Below, one piece after another: positions 1 to 13,037 of a DNA stretch of 64,000 bases. Origin of the DNA: Riptortus pedestris. Lineage: Eukaryota > Arthropoda > Insecta > Hemiptera > Alydidae. Position 1 is the first letter of the stretch. Each line of letters starts with the position of its first letter. The position numbers and the translations under genes are program-made. The stretch lies in the NCBI GenBank assembly GCA_019009955.1, contig CM032232.1, positions 74,750,501-74,814,500 on the forward strand, given 5' to 3'. The notes under the pieces were generated by a model. That model made no database searches and was not told the origin of the DNA. It was given only the letters and a program-made list of their open reading frames with translations.

Positions 1-1785
1 TAGGAAAGGTAATTAATTACAAATCTTATTGTGAGAGGAACCCATAAAATAATCCCAACATGCTGTAGTTACTTAAACATCTAGACTTTTACAGAAATTA
101 AACTAGTAGACCTTTGTAGAAATTAAAAAAACTGCAATAACTTAAAATCATTCAGTTGCTACGTTTTCATTATTAACTACACAAATCAAGTATGTTGGCT
201 AGAAGAAACCGCAAACATGAGATGTGTCCATGATAACATGTAATGGTAGTAAAGGTCCTTTATTTCTCACTCAATGATTATCGGAGGCTCATTACAATCT
301 ATAGGGTAGAAAAGTTGCAAACGAACAGAATGGTTTCACATTTAGAAGCTCATATACTGGTCATTGAGTGAAGAAACGATAAAGGATAATTTATAACTGT
401 ACAACACAATTGCCAATGGCACAATTGCTCGAAAATCTCTAACCAAATATTATTAATCAGCTGATTAAAGATTTATGTTTAGTAAGATGGAACCAATGCT
501 TCCACAATGTTGTAGAAGATTCAGTCCCTACTTCTTCCTCAAACATTTTATTTATACACACACTCGTAGTTTACTTATCTACAAAGGAAAATTAGTTATT
601 TTTTCCTACATCATAATCTTTTTGTGGAGTAAAATTACACATCATAGGATGCCAGAAAAGTCATCTATTCATTCGTTTTTTTTTTTTTTAATTCTTATCT
701 TTTGTGGTGATTTGTCACCAGCTTCAGAACTTTAATACGTGGACATCTTGAAAGAAAGCACGAGATCAATGAGCCCCCTTATAACACCTAAAAGCACTGA
801 AGATGGTGGTAAGATTTAAAAAAAGAACTACGTATTAAATAAAAAAATGTTTAAGTAATAAAAGTTTTTATTGCCAAACTTTGATTTTTTCTTATTAGTC
901 CACTGTTGTACTCTAAGATGATGGCAAAGGAAAGTAATTCCGATTGTAAATATAGGTCGATTTCAATTCAACACATACATAAAATATGAATCTAATTCCT
1001 GATGCTTTATCAATTTCTCACCATTCGTTTCTTGGATGTTCTAATCAGTTGGAAATTTTAGGTTACCAATGTGCAATTCCTGAATAAACTTTGACGACAT
1101 GAGTACATCTGTTTGATTCCCATACAAGCATGGAAAATCTATTTGGAGACAGAATAACTAAAAGCGCTGTCTAGTCCCCAACTAGTTAGTAAACGGTCGT
1201 AAGATATTGAACGACCTTCGTAGCGAAAATTGGGCAAATTTACATTATTCAATTGTTTTTTTCATCACATGGATTAGATATGCTCATTGACCGATAATAA
1301 TATCCGGTTTGTTTTGGTTGGTCCCTATCATAATACAATGTAATTAATTATACCCAATCATAATATTAATTGCATACAATTTCCTCCCTTATTATCGTTA
1401 AGTGCCGCAATTCTAATTTGAGAGAAATATCATTAAAATCTATTGGTATTAACCAGTTATATGAATATAATGATAACTGATAATAAACTCAGTTTACTGT
1501 TTCATATTATTCTTGAAAGGAAGCAGACAAAGTGGTTTATTCTTTGTAGAGCTTGTGCGGAACTAATTTCAGGACAGGGTAGCTGAATTTATGTCTTTGT
1601 ATCGGTTGATGCCAATGCTTACAAAAAAAAAATCACCATTCTAACATATCAATGTACTAATATTTCAGAAATGTTCTTCATTAAGAATTCTTATATATTT
1701 AAAATATTTAAAAACGCTATGTAAGCGTATGCCGACCAAATTATTTACGAATTATGGCAAAATAGACTGAATGTAGTACAACACA
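1..1785. other. Unassigned AT-rich DNA
   Basis: I see no gene, RNA gene or recognised repeat here. Open frames such as 475-735 have low-complexity, T-rich translations with no domain and look like chance. A T tract lies near 680. Confidence 0.5.
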
Positions 1786-1836
<51 letters not shown>

Positions 1837-2220
1837 TTCTGTTACCCCTCATGTTATTCGAAATAAATCCGTTATTATGAGACAAAAATCTTAATTGTCA
1901 AACCTTTTTTCCAATTTAATCTCATACAATTGTTATGCGATGCATTTTTTTCTATAACTGTTATATTAATCGTCATACTTACATTATAATTTTCTTATTT
2001 CAGTAAATCTACGAGCATCTGAAATTAGAAATAAGGGCTGAAAATCAGCCTACTTATTTGTATTTTTTTTAAATTTTCAGTCATGTGATTTTTACTTGAA
2101 GCAACTATTTCAATAAACATCTCATGTTCAGCTTACATTTCAAATCCTTTATAAGCCTTCAGATTATGGAAAATGGAGAATAGAATATAGGGGAAATTCA
2201 TTGGCGTGGTATTAACTGGA
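1786..2220 (-). repeat. Family A repeat, diverged fragment
   Basis: After a (TA)n tract the sequence follows the order seen in other minus-strand A copies: a CCGTTATTATGAG segment, two segments resembling the internal AT-rich part, then TTTCAGTAAATC. The stretch near 2165-2210 resembles the outer part of the long A form at 8260-8300 and 37000-37050. The termini are missing or unrecognisable. The assignment rests on reading by eye and is moderate. Confidence 0.5.
1792..1834. repeat. (TA)n microsatellite
   Basis: A pure TA run of about 43 bp. It sits where full family A copies carry their internal TA tract, so it probably came with the repeat. Confidence 0.9.
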
Positions 2221-5200
2221 CTAAGGTTTTATTGTTTGTTCAAGTTTTTTTTTTTTGTTTTTTTTTGTACACATATTACCTTATCCGTGCGTGACCAATT
2301 CTAAGTCTAGGGAGTTTAACCTCTTCAAGTCTAGAGCTTTAATAGCTTATTTTTCGCACAGATATTGTGCTCTGCACTATTTGAGTTTGCTCTTATGTTT
2401 GTCTAGTTGGCGACAGCCATTCTCTAAGAATAGTCTCTATTGTACCTTCAGCCTTTTAGTAAGGCCAGTAGCTCATGTATTTTATTTTTTCAATAACTAA
2501 TGATGCCCTGCAAGTATCCTATAAAGTACTCAATCTCAAGTTCTCATGGCCTAAAATATATGGGATGTTCTTTAAATTCCACCAACATAATATTATACTT
2601 TAGTCTCAAGGATGTAAAGTCATTCTTTGTTTTCTTTTTGTAGTTGCAGAACTTACTAAAATGAGCACATAGTTAGTGCCGATAGTTCATTGGGCTTTAA
2701 CTGGAATAATACTACTTAAGTTTTATAGTATATTTTAATTTTTTTTTTTCCTAAATTGAACTGTATACTCGTCCAAAATCCACAGATTCCAGTTAGAAAG
2801 AATAATAAACTCCCACATTGGAGCATTGTATATCCTTGTAGCGTATATCTGGAGTGGTTTGTATAACAAGGTTTTTCTTTTTCATGTATTTCGAGGAGGA
2901 TCTTATTCTCACGCCTAAAAAAACTTGGCAGAACGGCCTCTCCAGGCCAACCCTCAACGCTGAAACCTGATTAATGTTTCAATAGAAAAGAAAACCAGAA
3001 TTGTGGGGAAAGGCTTTTTTTTTTTTTTATTTCTTTTACTCTGCGAAATTCCACCACCAAGGTTGAACGTGGCGTATTTAAATATGCCAGCTCACGCAAG
3101 CGAGGGGGTTCAACCGTTACACGTACGTTTCCTTCGGTCTTCCATGAGACAAAGGGATCGTATCGGGATATCCGAAAACTTATAGCTCAAGGCTTTTTGA
3201 ATGTTGTATATTACTTACTTGGAAATATTAATTTAGATTTCATAGAGGAAGCACACAGGAGCTATCATTAATATTCTACATTTATTCTTTATTTAACTAA
3301 ATCAATACATTATTAACTAAAAGAACTACTAGCAGATTAATGTTGTTAGTGCCAAGAATTTTTTCATTTCAGCCAATCTATTTGATTACACTTGTGTAGT
3401 GCGTCATTCCTAAACTATGGTTTTACTGAAACTTCCATTAAATAATACAACGTATCGCATTGAATATTGATAAAATTTAGAGACCACAAATTGGAATACT
3501 AAATAGTTGAAATTCTATATAGTAAACAACATTTTGTCTTTGTCGCAACTCCCTACCTAGTCGAGAACTGAATTTCACAAAACCTATGCAGTAGCTTATA
3601 TTAATTGCCCAACAAATATAAACGCTCATCCTTTGAGTGGTTTTTAAACAGCTAAGAACAGACAGGCAGACAAAAAGTTCAATTTTAGTAGCATTCCTTT
3701 ATTCAGATATATATTGGGAAGCAGTAGTATAATAAGTGTGTTCAGCTATTATGTCGAACGCACTGTTTTAAGGGTTAGTTATCCATAAAATGCATGTCAA
3801 TTTTATTTCCTCTTCCATGTTCTGCATACTAAACTTGAAGTGTTTAAAAAGGTCTGATATATAATTATGAGGTCTGATATATACAGCATCTGCTCATGAT
3901 CTGTCCTCTACGTGTAGCTTATTAAACCAAGAAAACTAAAAAAAATAAAATATATATAGACCAATATGGCGTACTGTGCTCCAATCCTAGAACACAACCT
4001 ATGATTATGGGCTTTACTCATGCCTTCCTAGGGTGAATGTACTAGACCAGATCATAACAGATGTCATATGCGTAAAATATTCATTAAGAGCTCTATCACT
4101 TATTAAATTTGTTCAAGCAAAATTCACTTCTAGTGTGAGGGTACAAATGTTTGACGATGACTGAGTTACTAACATCTAACCTCAAGTTATGCAGGAAAGC
4201 AGTTGTGTCTTAACCTTTTATCATTGTCTTCCTGGCGATGGCAAGATACTTTATCTTTGTCTTCTAAGAACTACCTTTACCTTTGCCTGACTTATTAAGT
4301 TTCACAGCCAACAGCTTTGTACGTATCTGAGACTTTACCTTCTATCCTTCAACATCATTGCTCTGCAAAGTAGAATATGAATTCTACTTTTGCCTTCCTT
4401 ACATTGACCCTGACAACTTATCTTTAGTTTTTCTTTAAACAAATATGCCACTATTGTCTCCCATTGATAAACTAACGTCATTGGCTATAAGGTCTCTATC
4501 AAGCTATTCCTTTACCAAACTACTATTTTAATCACTGCGTCAAACTTCGATATTTAAGCATATAACATTTAGTTCACCTTCCCTCTTTTCTTTTTATTTT
4601 ATGAGACAATGCCACAATTGAATTTAAGATTTCTATTTAGTAAGTAATTAAAGTATTTCTGATTAACTCGATGTTTGAACAGTGATTTGATTTTTAGAAC
4701 TTTACATTCAGTACTTCTTAAACTTTAATTCCAAACAATATTTGAATTTACTAATGAATTAATTCAGAAAAAGTATTGGCAGTTTTCAGACAAACTTGTT
4801 TTACTTTCACTCTTATTTGAGCCAATAGGAAGCGTTTGGGATTAATTAAATCTATAGCCAAGAGCGGGAAAAGTTTTAATGAAACAAACGGCCAGCAATA
4901 TCTGCTGAATCTCTTTTTAACACCGACTGCTGAATTTAAACTACGCCAGCACTTTAAGCGCGGGACCTGCTCGTTTTTTTTTTTCGAGGACGGCATGGAT
5001 TCGAGGAACTCTGCGTAGGCTACTCAGTGGATGATATTACACAAAATACAGAGCGCAAAATACGTCTGTTAAAATAACAAGAACACTCCACCGAATTCCC
5101 AAGATAAACTGAAACTTGTTTCAATCATAAACATGATTTATAAATTGAATTTCTGTGAAGAGTCTTCTCTTGCTACATAAACTTGTTGTAAATTGAGTAC

Positions 5201-6515
5201 AAACACTTTTAATCTTTGCTTTGTTAAATTTAAAAAGCTTGTTTCTTTAGTTTATATTAGAATCACTTTGTACTGTTAGAGTCAGCTGGAGATGGCTTAT
5301 CTACGAGTTATCACACTTTTCTAGCCTGAGCGGTAAATTATTTTATTTAGTGGACTTCTCAATAAATAAATGCTTCTGCCCGACGGTAACATCCTAGCTA
5401 CCTTTACACAAGAGAGTAGCATTTAAAGTGAATAAAATCGAGTCTGGAAATTATAGAACAAAACAAAACCCCTGCTTGACCACTTTTTATTCATTAAGGA
5501 TATTTAGCCATTTTAAATATATTTCTATACTTACACAACACTTCAATTTTATTAAAAATGCACGAAGAGATTAATTTAATTTTAAATGCCAGTAACTGTT
5601 ACTGTTTTTTTTTTATATTAGAAATAAAAATTAATAAATATTAATAAAGCCCTCTCCGCGTTTTGTTAATATTTATATGTTAAGATTTTAATTCACTTTA
5701 AATTGGATTTCAAGCATCTGGTTACAGAACAGAAATGTTTAAACAACTTTTTGAAATCATAAAAATTCAAATTATTTATTTAATGAGACCACCCTACTAA
5801 AGCTATAATTTTTAAGTGCACAATATTGTCAATAGTAAACAAAGAAAAAAACAAATTACGTACTTTAGAAAACTTGAACGCACTTTATCTAAATCCAATT
5901 TGACAATGTATTAGACAATTGTATTTATTTTAAAACCAATGCATGTTTCATTTCATTTGTTTTTATCGTGCAGAAAATGTTCATGTACTGAAGTTGTACA
6001 AACAGCATTATTATCCTAAGGTTTGTTAATATGATGAAAGGTTGTCGATGCACCGCTGCGTAAAAAGAGCCGAATGGATCAGTTTTTTAGTCAAAGACCT
6101 GCCAAAATAGATGTGTTGAATTACTTATGATTGTGATCTTCTACCAAAACAGTAAAACTCAAATATTTATTATTACAAAATATTAATATGAGTTGTATGA
6201 GGTTGATATATTCTAGTGGTATACGAAATAACAAAGCTTACGATTTTCTCGACTTTACAGTAGATATAGTATACTAAATAAATAAATTAGTTTCTAATTT
6301 CATTGGAATTGCACCACGCTGAAGTTAATTTTACTTTATTATTTTATTCAACTGGTGCGTCACTGATAAGTAATCAATGAGTGATTCACACACGTTAGTC
6401 AGTTTTAGGAGAGACCAAAGTTAGGTGAAGACAACTCCAATATTGTAAACTACATTTTTACTATTTGATACAAAAGGAAAATTAGTTTTAAATTTAAGCA
6501 AAAATAATAATAAAT
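2221..6515. other. Unassigned AT-rich DNA
   Basis: No gene or repeat copy recognised. There are several T tracts (about 2247-2270, 3017-3029, 4974-4983, 5604-5613). Slightly GC-richer patches at 2920-3180 and 4940-5020 have open frames of 60-81 codons without any domain I can name. An 11-bp word GGTCTGATATA occurs twice near 3851 and 3871. Confidence 0.45.
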
Positions 6516-6527
6516 ACTCTTCTTAAA

Positions 6528-6910
6528 GGGGTCACAGTTTAGCTATATGAGTTAAGGCGTTGGTCTTAATCTCACTTGATAAGCGTTATTTATTAACGCC
6601 CACTTTGTGCTATTATGGCTAATTAGGACCGGTTATCTACAGGTTACTGCGCTTTCCTAGACAGTGTAGGGACTAAGAATATTATTTAGTGAGTTTGTCA
6701 CTAAAGAAATATATGTTGCCCAGGTGAGAATCGATCTACTATCACTTGATAACTCTAGAGTCCTGAGTTCGATTCTCACCTGAGCAGTGGGAATTTATTT
6801 AGTGACGAGCCCCTTAATTAAAATTCGTCTTCCCACCCAGGCTAGAAAATTGTGTAACCTACAGATAAGCCGTCCCGATCACCTTTAGTAGATAACAAAT
6901 AATAAAAATA
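6528..6910 (+). mobile_element. tRNA-derived SINE (family S), outer copy, interrupted
   Basis: The plus-strand copy starts with a GGGG head and TTAGCTATATGAGTTAAGGCG (A-box region). It is interrupted at 6582 and resumes after 6752 with GAGTTCGATTCTC (B-box region), the family body, and a short A-rich tail. A 12-bp direct repeat ACTCTTCTTAAA at 6516-6527 and 6911-6922 brackets it exactly, which is the target site duplication expected for retrotransposition. The interruption is a second SINE in the opposite orientation. Confidence 0.85.
6583..6741 (-). mobile_element. tRNA-derived SINE, inner copy, 5'-truncated
   Basis: A minus-strand copy inserted into the outer SINE. Its tail side (rc AATAAATAAC) is at 6583 and its head is cut off near the B box at about 6735. 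An 11-bp direct repeat TCACTTGATAA at 6572-6582 and 6742-6752 flanks it. Loss of the tRNA head fits incomplete reverse transcription. Confidence 0.85.
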
Positions 6911-6922
6911 ACTCTTCTTAAA

Positions 6923-7540
6923 TTAAAAACAATATTTCTGCAAGTGGCTATTCTCAACTCTAGAAGAATCTGATTGGATTATTTATATTTCATTAAATGT
7001 GTTAATTACATATTCATTGTATTACACTTTAAAAGGTATGAAAAGTGTTTAACTTACGCGGAAACTAACTAAAATGCGGAGGCGACTTTAATACTCGCTA
7101 TTTGTAAGTGTTGGTTGCAGCTGCTAAGCACGACAGTTCGCAGTACAATGGAAGCAGCTATCCAAGAAAATACAGGTTATGCCTGGAGGGACAGCACGCG
7201 TCTCATATCGTCCCAACAATGCGAGGTAGAACCTACCTTCAGGCCTGTAATTTCGGTTACTCATTGGGCGGATAAATATAGTTCTTTGGATCTTACTCAG
7301 AATATTACCATTTCATACAAATCTAAAGGTTATTATAAAACAATAATCAAATCGCACTAGGAGGGACTTTAATGAAGTGGTAAAAAAAAAGAAAATTCAA
7401 AATATCTTCGTTGTAATGAGTCGAGTCGAAGAATATTGTTTAACCAATCTTGTGGAAAATGTAATATTCTACAATTTGTGATCTATACGTTTTTTCCATG
7501 GCACGAATAATGACAATGTTTTTTTGTTTTTTTTATCTTA
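6923..7540. other. Unassigned DNA
   Basis: Nothing recognised. An open frame at 7115-7360 (81 codons, plus strand) is slightly GC-richer than its surroundings but has no domain, no homology I recognise and no convincing splice context. I treat it as chance. Confidence 0.45.
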
Positions 7541-7678
7541 GCAGAATTTCCTTGAGGGAAATCAGCTATCTACGTATTACTCATGACGCGACTTTCAAAA
7601 CATTTCCTTAAATGTCCATCGATCCTACCAAGGAGATGACAAAACTGAGATCCGTTTAAAAGTGTACGTGCCTATATG

Positions 7679-7751
<73 letters not shown>

Positions 7752-8300
7752 CTGTTAACGCTCTAACAGAGTGCTCAAAAATCAAGTATGTTAATGGCTG
7801 ACGTCCAACCAGTAGGAGGGGGGAGGAGTAATTTCGAAAAATTTTAATATATCCGTTATTATGCATTGGATCGAAAAATGTATAGAACCAATCTTATTTC
7901 AAATTTAATGGTCTAGAAATGTTGTAATGTTCGTCTTTTCGCTATCTTGGTTATTAATCGTGATATTTGCTTTATTAATTTTTGGCCCTCAGTAAATCCC
8001 TCTCCTTCTGATCTCATATTAACACTCTGCTGTTATATTATAAAGCACATTTTTGAAGCCTAAATATCAAATATTGTTCTTATTGAACCTTTACGTTATG
8101 AGGAAAATGCAAATAAGTGACGCACGTGGGAAATAGGCTTAGTTAACTGACTTTCTTTCACTTTCAGACTTCAGTCAATACTCTACTTATGCAGTTTTGG
8201 CTTATACCGATGATATCAATAAAATAAATCTAAAATAGCTTTTACATAGGGTTCTTGTTACGAATGAAATGGGGAATTGTATACGTTATCAGCATGACAT
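7541..8300 (-). repeat. Family A repeat, long form, 5' end missing
   Basis: Its 3' end is at the left: AGCAGAATTTCC paired with GGGAAATCAGCT, the terminal hairpin. The order then runs through CATCGATCCTACC, a broken (TA)n tract, GTCTGTTAACGCTCTAAC, the CCGTTATTATGCATTGGATCG segment and on to the long-form part near 8260-8300. The ACGCAG hairpin that marks the 5' end was not found. Confidence 0.75.
7676..7748. repeat. (TA)n microsatellite inside family A
   Basis: A TA tract with two small interruptions, at the usual internal position of family A. Confidence 0.9.
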
Positions 8301-10086
8301 TGAAGCAGGTAGAAAAGGTGCTTGACGGACTTTCTACTTGTATATAGAATTAAGTTTGTAATCGTAAAAAAAAAAAAAAAAAAAATCGGTTTTCAGATTT
8401 GCTTTTATCCCCCTTAGATTTTTTCCCTTATATTCCTCACATGTACATATTTTGAGCTATTGTAACCACTTTTGTACACTTCCGTTTTTGACCGAAATCG
8501 TCGAAGAGGAAGGAAATTTATCTGACCTGTTAGAGATACGAAAGATTTGTATATAACGTTTTTTGTTTTATCATGAAAGGATCTGTAAATCATGTTCTAT
8601 ATTTTTCGAAACGACTTTCAAATGGAATAATTTTGGAAGCACCGCCAGATATTCTGTAAATTTCATTTAACAGGAGCATAAGGATGTCGCGTTTCTTAAG
8701 GACGTCGCGTTTCTATGTCAGGTCCTTTATCTGACTCGGAACACTTCTTAAATTTTGTTCTACACATTAGATTCTTCCATTTAATACCCTGTATACTATT
8801 AAAGGACATTAAAAACCGTCCAAATGAACTAATCCTAAGTCATCATAACCTTTTCAAGCTATTGGCAAAATAGCGGATATCTAGGTAACTTTCTCAAGCG
8901 TTAGATTAGTGAAGGATGGCCTAGATGAGAGGTTTATTGAAGCGTTGAAATCCCCGCAAACCGTTCCCCGGAGAACTGGAACTTGAAACGGGCTGGTGAC
9001 TCATGTAGACCACTTAGTTCCTATCCAGGCTAGAACCACTTAAACCCGCGGCACTTCATCAAAGGGCGAACTTCCCATATGAAACCGAGTACGTTTCCCC
9101 ATTACTCAAAGGGCGCTCTCAAGTGGAGAGAGGGGTAACAAAACCAAAATACGTTTTCCCAATAAACATATGTCTAAAAGAGTTTGGATCTAAAAAATAA
9201 TTAAAGTAAATAATGAAATGGTAAATATTAATATTAAACCTCACAACGAGAGTAGCTGTGTACTAAGTAATATTTGTAACTCTAAATACTGATCTAAAGG
9301 TTTGACAGATTGACGACTACAAATACCCCAGATACAGCTAATGACCACGGACGCAATGCAATTAATTATTACAAAGTGCCTTGATAAGATCTTTATAAAA
9401 TTAATTACTATCTCTGTCTTTATTAAAATTAAGTACTATTTTATCAAGAGAGTCCTTCTGTGTCTGAGTGTTAGTAATTAATATTTTTATATGAAATTAT
9501 TTATTAAGAACCAAATGAGTGTAATTGGCAAAAGTATAAATGTTTAGATAAGCAGTCTTCTTACTTTAGACTCTATGATTATTTCTACGTAATTTTGTGA
9601 CCTGTTCTTCTGTACAACTACGTTCAACTTTTTATTGCGGAAGAAGAATATTTCTTACACTATTATATTGGAGCTCATTGGTTTGAATGCCCTTTTAGTT
9701 AAGACTAACAAATGATTTCTTCTACAGCGATAATAATAAAAAACAATCTGTTCGTTTATTAACACAGCCTTTTCAAGTCAACATGAAATTAGAAGGGTTT
9801 TATCTCAATTTTATACATTAGGTGATATTTCTCCAAAGAGTTGATTTGACTGTGGGTTAAATTCATAATTTATGATGCAAAATTTCATCTAAATATTGTG
9901 GAAATGATTATCTTCTTCAACTTATTATCTTCATTCGCACAGTCTTCTTTCCCCGGGATTTTTTACATTATGTGCTCCACAGTAAGCGCAGAATGACGCA
10001 CTTACATGTTAGACGTCCATGGTTTCCCTACCATGGGTTCGTTATAGTTTGTACTCCTCAGTAATATCAGAATATAACATAGTTCA
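8301..10086. other. Unassigned DNA with one GC-richer patch
   Basis: A run of about 20 A lies at 8366-8385. The patch at about 8930-9140 is clearly GC-richer than its surroundings, but neither strand gives a long open frame or a motif I recognise. The rest is AT-rich and featureless. Confidence 0.45.
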
Positions 10087-10258
10087 AATCTAGGTAGGAT
10101 GAAAGAATAGGCTAAGCTTCCACTATAACAATTTATTAAAAAGGCAGAGCGCTTTCGATGCAGTGCATACTCGTCAGTGCCCGAAGGTCCTGGATGTTAA
10201 CCTGACGGCTCTGGAGTCCAGCTTCTAGCTTAGCCAATTCTTTCATCCTACCTACATT
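10087..10258. repeat. Foldback (inverted-repeat) element
   Basis: The left arm at about 10087-10120 (TCTAGGTAGGATGAAAGAAT, GGCTAAGCTT) is answered by its reverse complement at about 10220-10258 (AGCTTAGCCAATTC, TTTCATCCTACCTACATT). The arms are about 33-38 bp and near-perfect, around a loop of about 100 bp. This could be a MITE-like transposon or a local inverted duplication. I see no clear target site duplication. Confidence 0.65.
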
Positions 10259-11439
10259 AGAAGTCACTTCCACCTGCCAGAATACCAACTCAGAATAGTT
10301 CTAATCAATGACTTTGCAACAGATTTCCAAACCCAATAGACTTATTCAGTCTTCATAAATTAATTCCTACTTTCCTCTTTTTTCTTAAGCTAGGTGGCTA
10401 CATGATAAGCTTAGTTGATTAATTTATGGGATCTTCATAAGGATACCTTCAGGTTCCTTCTAGTGGTTTTTCACATCCTATTTGACCCATTCGTTTCTCA
10501 ACCTCCTGTAATATTATTATATTCACTTAACTATTCCCCTTTTATTTGCATCACTTTGCTTCCAGGTGCCACACATGGTTTCTTCTTAGATTCCACCGAG
10601 GAAAATGAAAAATAAATGGCAATCTATAGTTTTACTTTAGTAGTAAAGATTTCCTTTAGCTATTTTCAGCGTTGGATTGATAAAGTCACCATGATAATGT
10701 CCAGGGCCACATTTTTGACCATATATTCCTGTTTTCCTCTAACATCATGGAATACTATCAATATCGGTACACTTGAGCAGATATTGATTCTGTTTATAAA
10801 TATCTGATAGCAGTGGGTATGATAACGTGTGTACAGATGTTTGAAACGTTCCAGTTCATCAGTTAGGAGAATCTTAAACTAGGCCGTGACTCTGTACAAC
10901 AGGTTGCCTTCTAATAGACTTTAATCTGGTTAAGTTGCTTTGATTGCCGTTAAGTAACTCCCGAAATGGGGAGCCCTTTGTATTGAAAACAATGCCGCTC
11001 GTTTGGACAAATTGTAGTAATTTAACTAAATCCTCTTTCACTGTAGTATTGATAATAGGGACTAACACTTTTAATCCATTGTATTTTATTTATTTAACAA
11101 TTGAAATATAAATTAATAAAAGAAAAAATGAGCCAAACAATAAATAAGAAGGCTTACATAAATGTGAACAGAGCCGAGAGTCCCGATAATTAATATCAAG
11201 CACAGTAATAAACACATTTAATACTATCGAACATCGTAAAAATGTAAATGTTTTATTTAAAGCTTGGATTTTAGTTCCTCATCAATAATGACAATATGAA
11301 AAATAGTCATGTTTTTCTTTGGTGCCTAATTTGTGAGTAAATATAATAATATCTAAGGTTCATTCTAGTTATCTCCTTCCATCTTCCTTTATTGACATCA
11401 GACAAAGTGCAGGATATACTCTTGTTGACATTTATAGAA
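10259..11439. other. Unassigned AT-rich DNA
   Basis: No gene or repeat recognised. Open frames of 60-66 codons at 10415-10615, 10616-10807 and 10874-11068 have no domain and overlap no other signal. Confidence 0.45.
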
Positions 11440-12377
11440 TACTAGCTAAGGTACCAGGCTTTGCCCGGGAAATCATTTGAGGCTGATTGATGATGGTATT
11501 TTTTGGGGGCTTTACTTTGTACAATATTTTTACTTTTTCCCGTCTCAATGATTATGATTTACACCCGAGTCCAGCGTGCTGTGGATATGTTAATAATAAA
11601 AGAACTTGTTATGTACTTAATTCTACAAAATACACAATATGTTTATATTACCCGTTTCCTGTGCTTTATATTTTTTAATATATAACATAATCATAGATTA
11701 TCATATTATTATAGTCAAAAATACGGAGTTTCGTTGATTTCGATTTAGTCTTTCGCACCCTATAACATTGTTGACCCATTCTGTAGTTTTTCGTGTATAC
11801 CTCATTCAAACTTTGTAAACGGCAAAAGTTCATATTACAAAAGTTACTTTAAATAACAAAACAAACAACTTTTCTTATATGCATGTTTACAGGAAAATGA
11901 ATATGTTACGAAATATCGCGATTTTATATTTCAGACCTCCCATATAACCCCCACTCCTGTTCGTACCTAGAAATTTTAATATAGCTTATAATCAGAGAGG
12001 TGTTAATACCAAATCACATACGGAGTTTCATTTAGTTTGGTTGAGTCTTTTGTGTAATATAAAATTGTTGTTTTATAGTTTTTAGCGTATAAATAATTTA
12101 TACATCGGTATACGACAAAAATGTATATAACAAACGTTACTCTAAATGACAAAATAAACAGCTTTTGTTATGTGCATATTTGCCGAAAAAACAATAGGAA
12201 ACGAAATATCGCTATTTTTAATTTCAGGTCTCCCTTATAACCACCACTCCTGCCCGTCTCAGAGATTATTAATATAGCCAAAAACCTAAGTTGGATTAGT
12301 AGTAATTTACATACCAAGTTTCATAATATTCAGTTTGGCCATTTACGATTCTATAAAGGACACACAGGCAAACATTC

Positions 12378-12379
<2 letters not shown>
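11440..12379 (+). repeat. Family B dispersed repeat, copy 1
   Basis: It starts ACTAGCTAAGGTACCAGG and CTTTGCCCGGGAAATCATTT, closely matching copy 2 at 13036. It contains two copies of an internal module centred on AACAACTTTT...GAAATATCG...CTCCC.TATAACC, about 295 bp apart (anchors near 11929 and 12224). It ends with CATACCAAGTTTCATAA and a short CA-rich stretch before a TA tract. No open frame of note. The type of element is not established. Confidence 0.8.

Positions 12380-12425
<46 letters not shown>
12380..12425. repeat. (TA)n microsatellite
   Basis: A TA run immediately after the 3' end of family B copy 1. The third B copy ends the same way. Confidence 0.9.
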
Positions 12426-12427
<2 letters not shown>

Positions 12428-12975
12428 AATCCAGAGAAATAGTATATATCCAAGATAAGCTTGTAGCTCCCCATCGATAATGCACATTATAATCTATATC
12501 AGATAAAGATTCTATTTTGTTATAAATGGATACGGAATTGCTATTAGAGCTTCAATGCAAATGAAGCCAATAATTTATTGAATATTGAACGTGATACACC
12601 TTAACCCATAAATAACCGCAATTTTACAAAAGCTTGCAAAATCCTTTGTAGAAAACGAATCGAGGTGTACGGAGTTCATACGCCTGGTGGTACGTGACCC
12701 TATTTTATATTATACCTCTGGCTTTAGTTCTCATTTGTATAATAATGCAGCCAAACAGGCACAAATACAGGTGGCAATACAACTCCTTGTATTAAACCAT
12801 TCCGAATAACAATGTGTACTTAATACAAAATTCATGTTACGATTTTGTAAATGAACATTTTCCTTGGTTTATAAAATCCACAGTGTGCTACAAAATATAA
12901 TACTAAAAGATTCCAAGAACATTTTACACACACACATTTTTGCCACTGCAAGTGGGCTTACTGAAACTACATTAG

Positions 12976-12977
<2 letters not shown>
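12426..12977. other. Unassigned DNA between two family B copies
   Basis: AT-rich sequence with no gene or repeat recognised. It separates two same-orientation B copies that each border a TA tract. Confidence 0.4.

Positions 12978-13035
<58 letters not shown>
12978..13035. repeat. (TA)n microsatellite
   Basis: A TA run directly abutting the ACTAGC start of family B copy 2. Confidence 0.9.

Positions 13036-13037
<2 letters not shown>

Noticed and set aside
475..735. Plus-strand open frame of 86 codons
   Set aside because: The translation is T-tract driven and hydrophobic, with no domain, no splice context and no coding bias. It is expected by chance in AT-rich DNA.
8930..9140. GC-richer patch considered as an exon or retroelement coding piece
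   Set aside because: All frames contain stops and I recognise no peptide motif on either strand.
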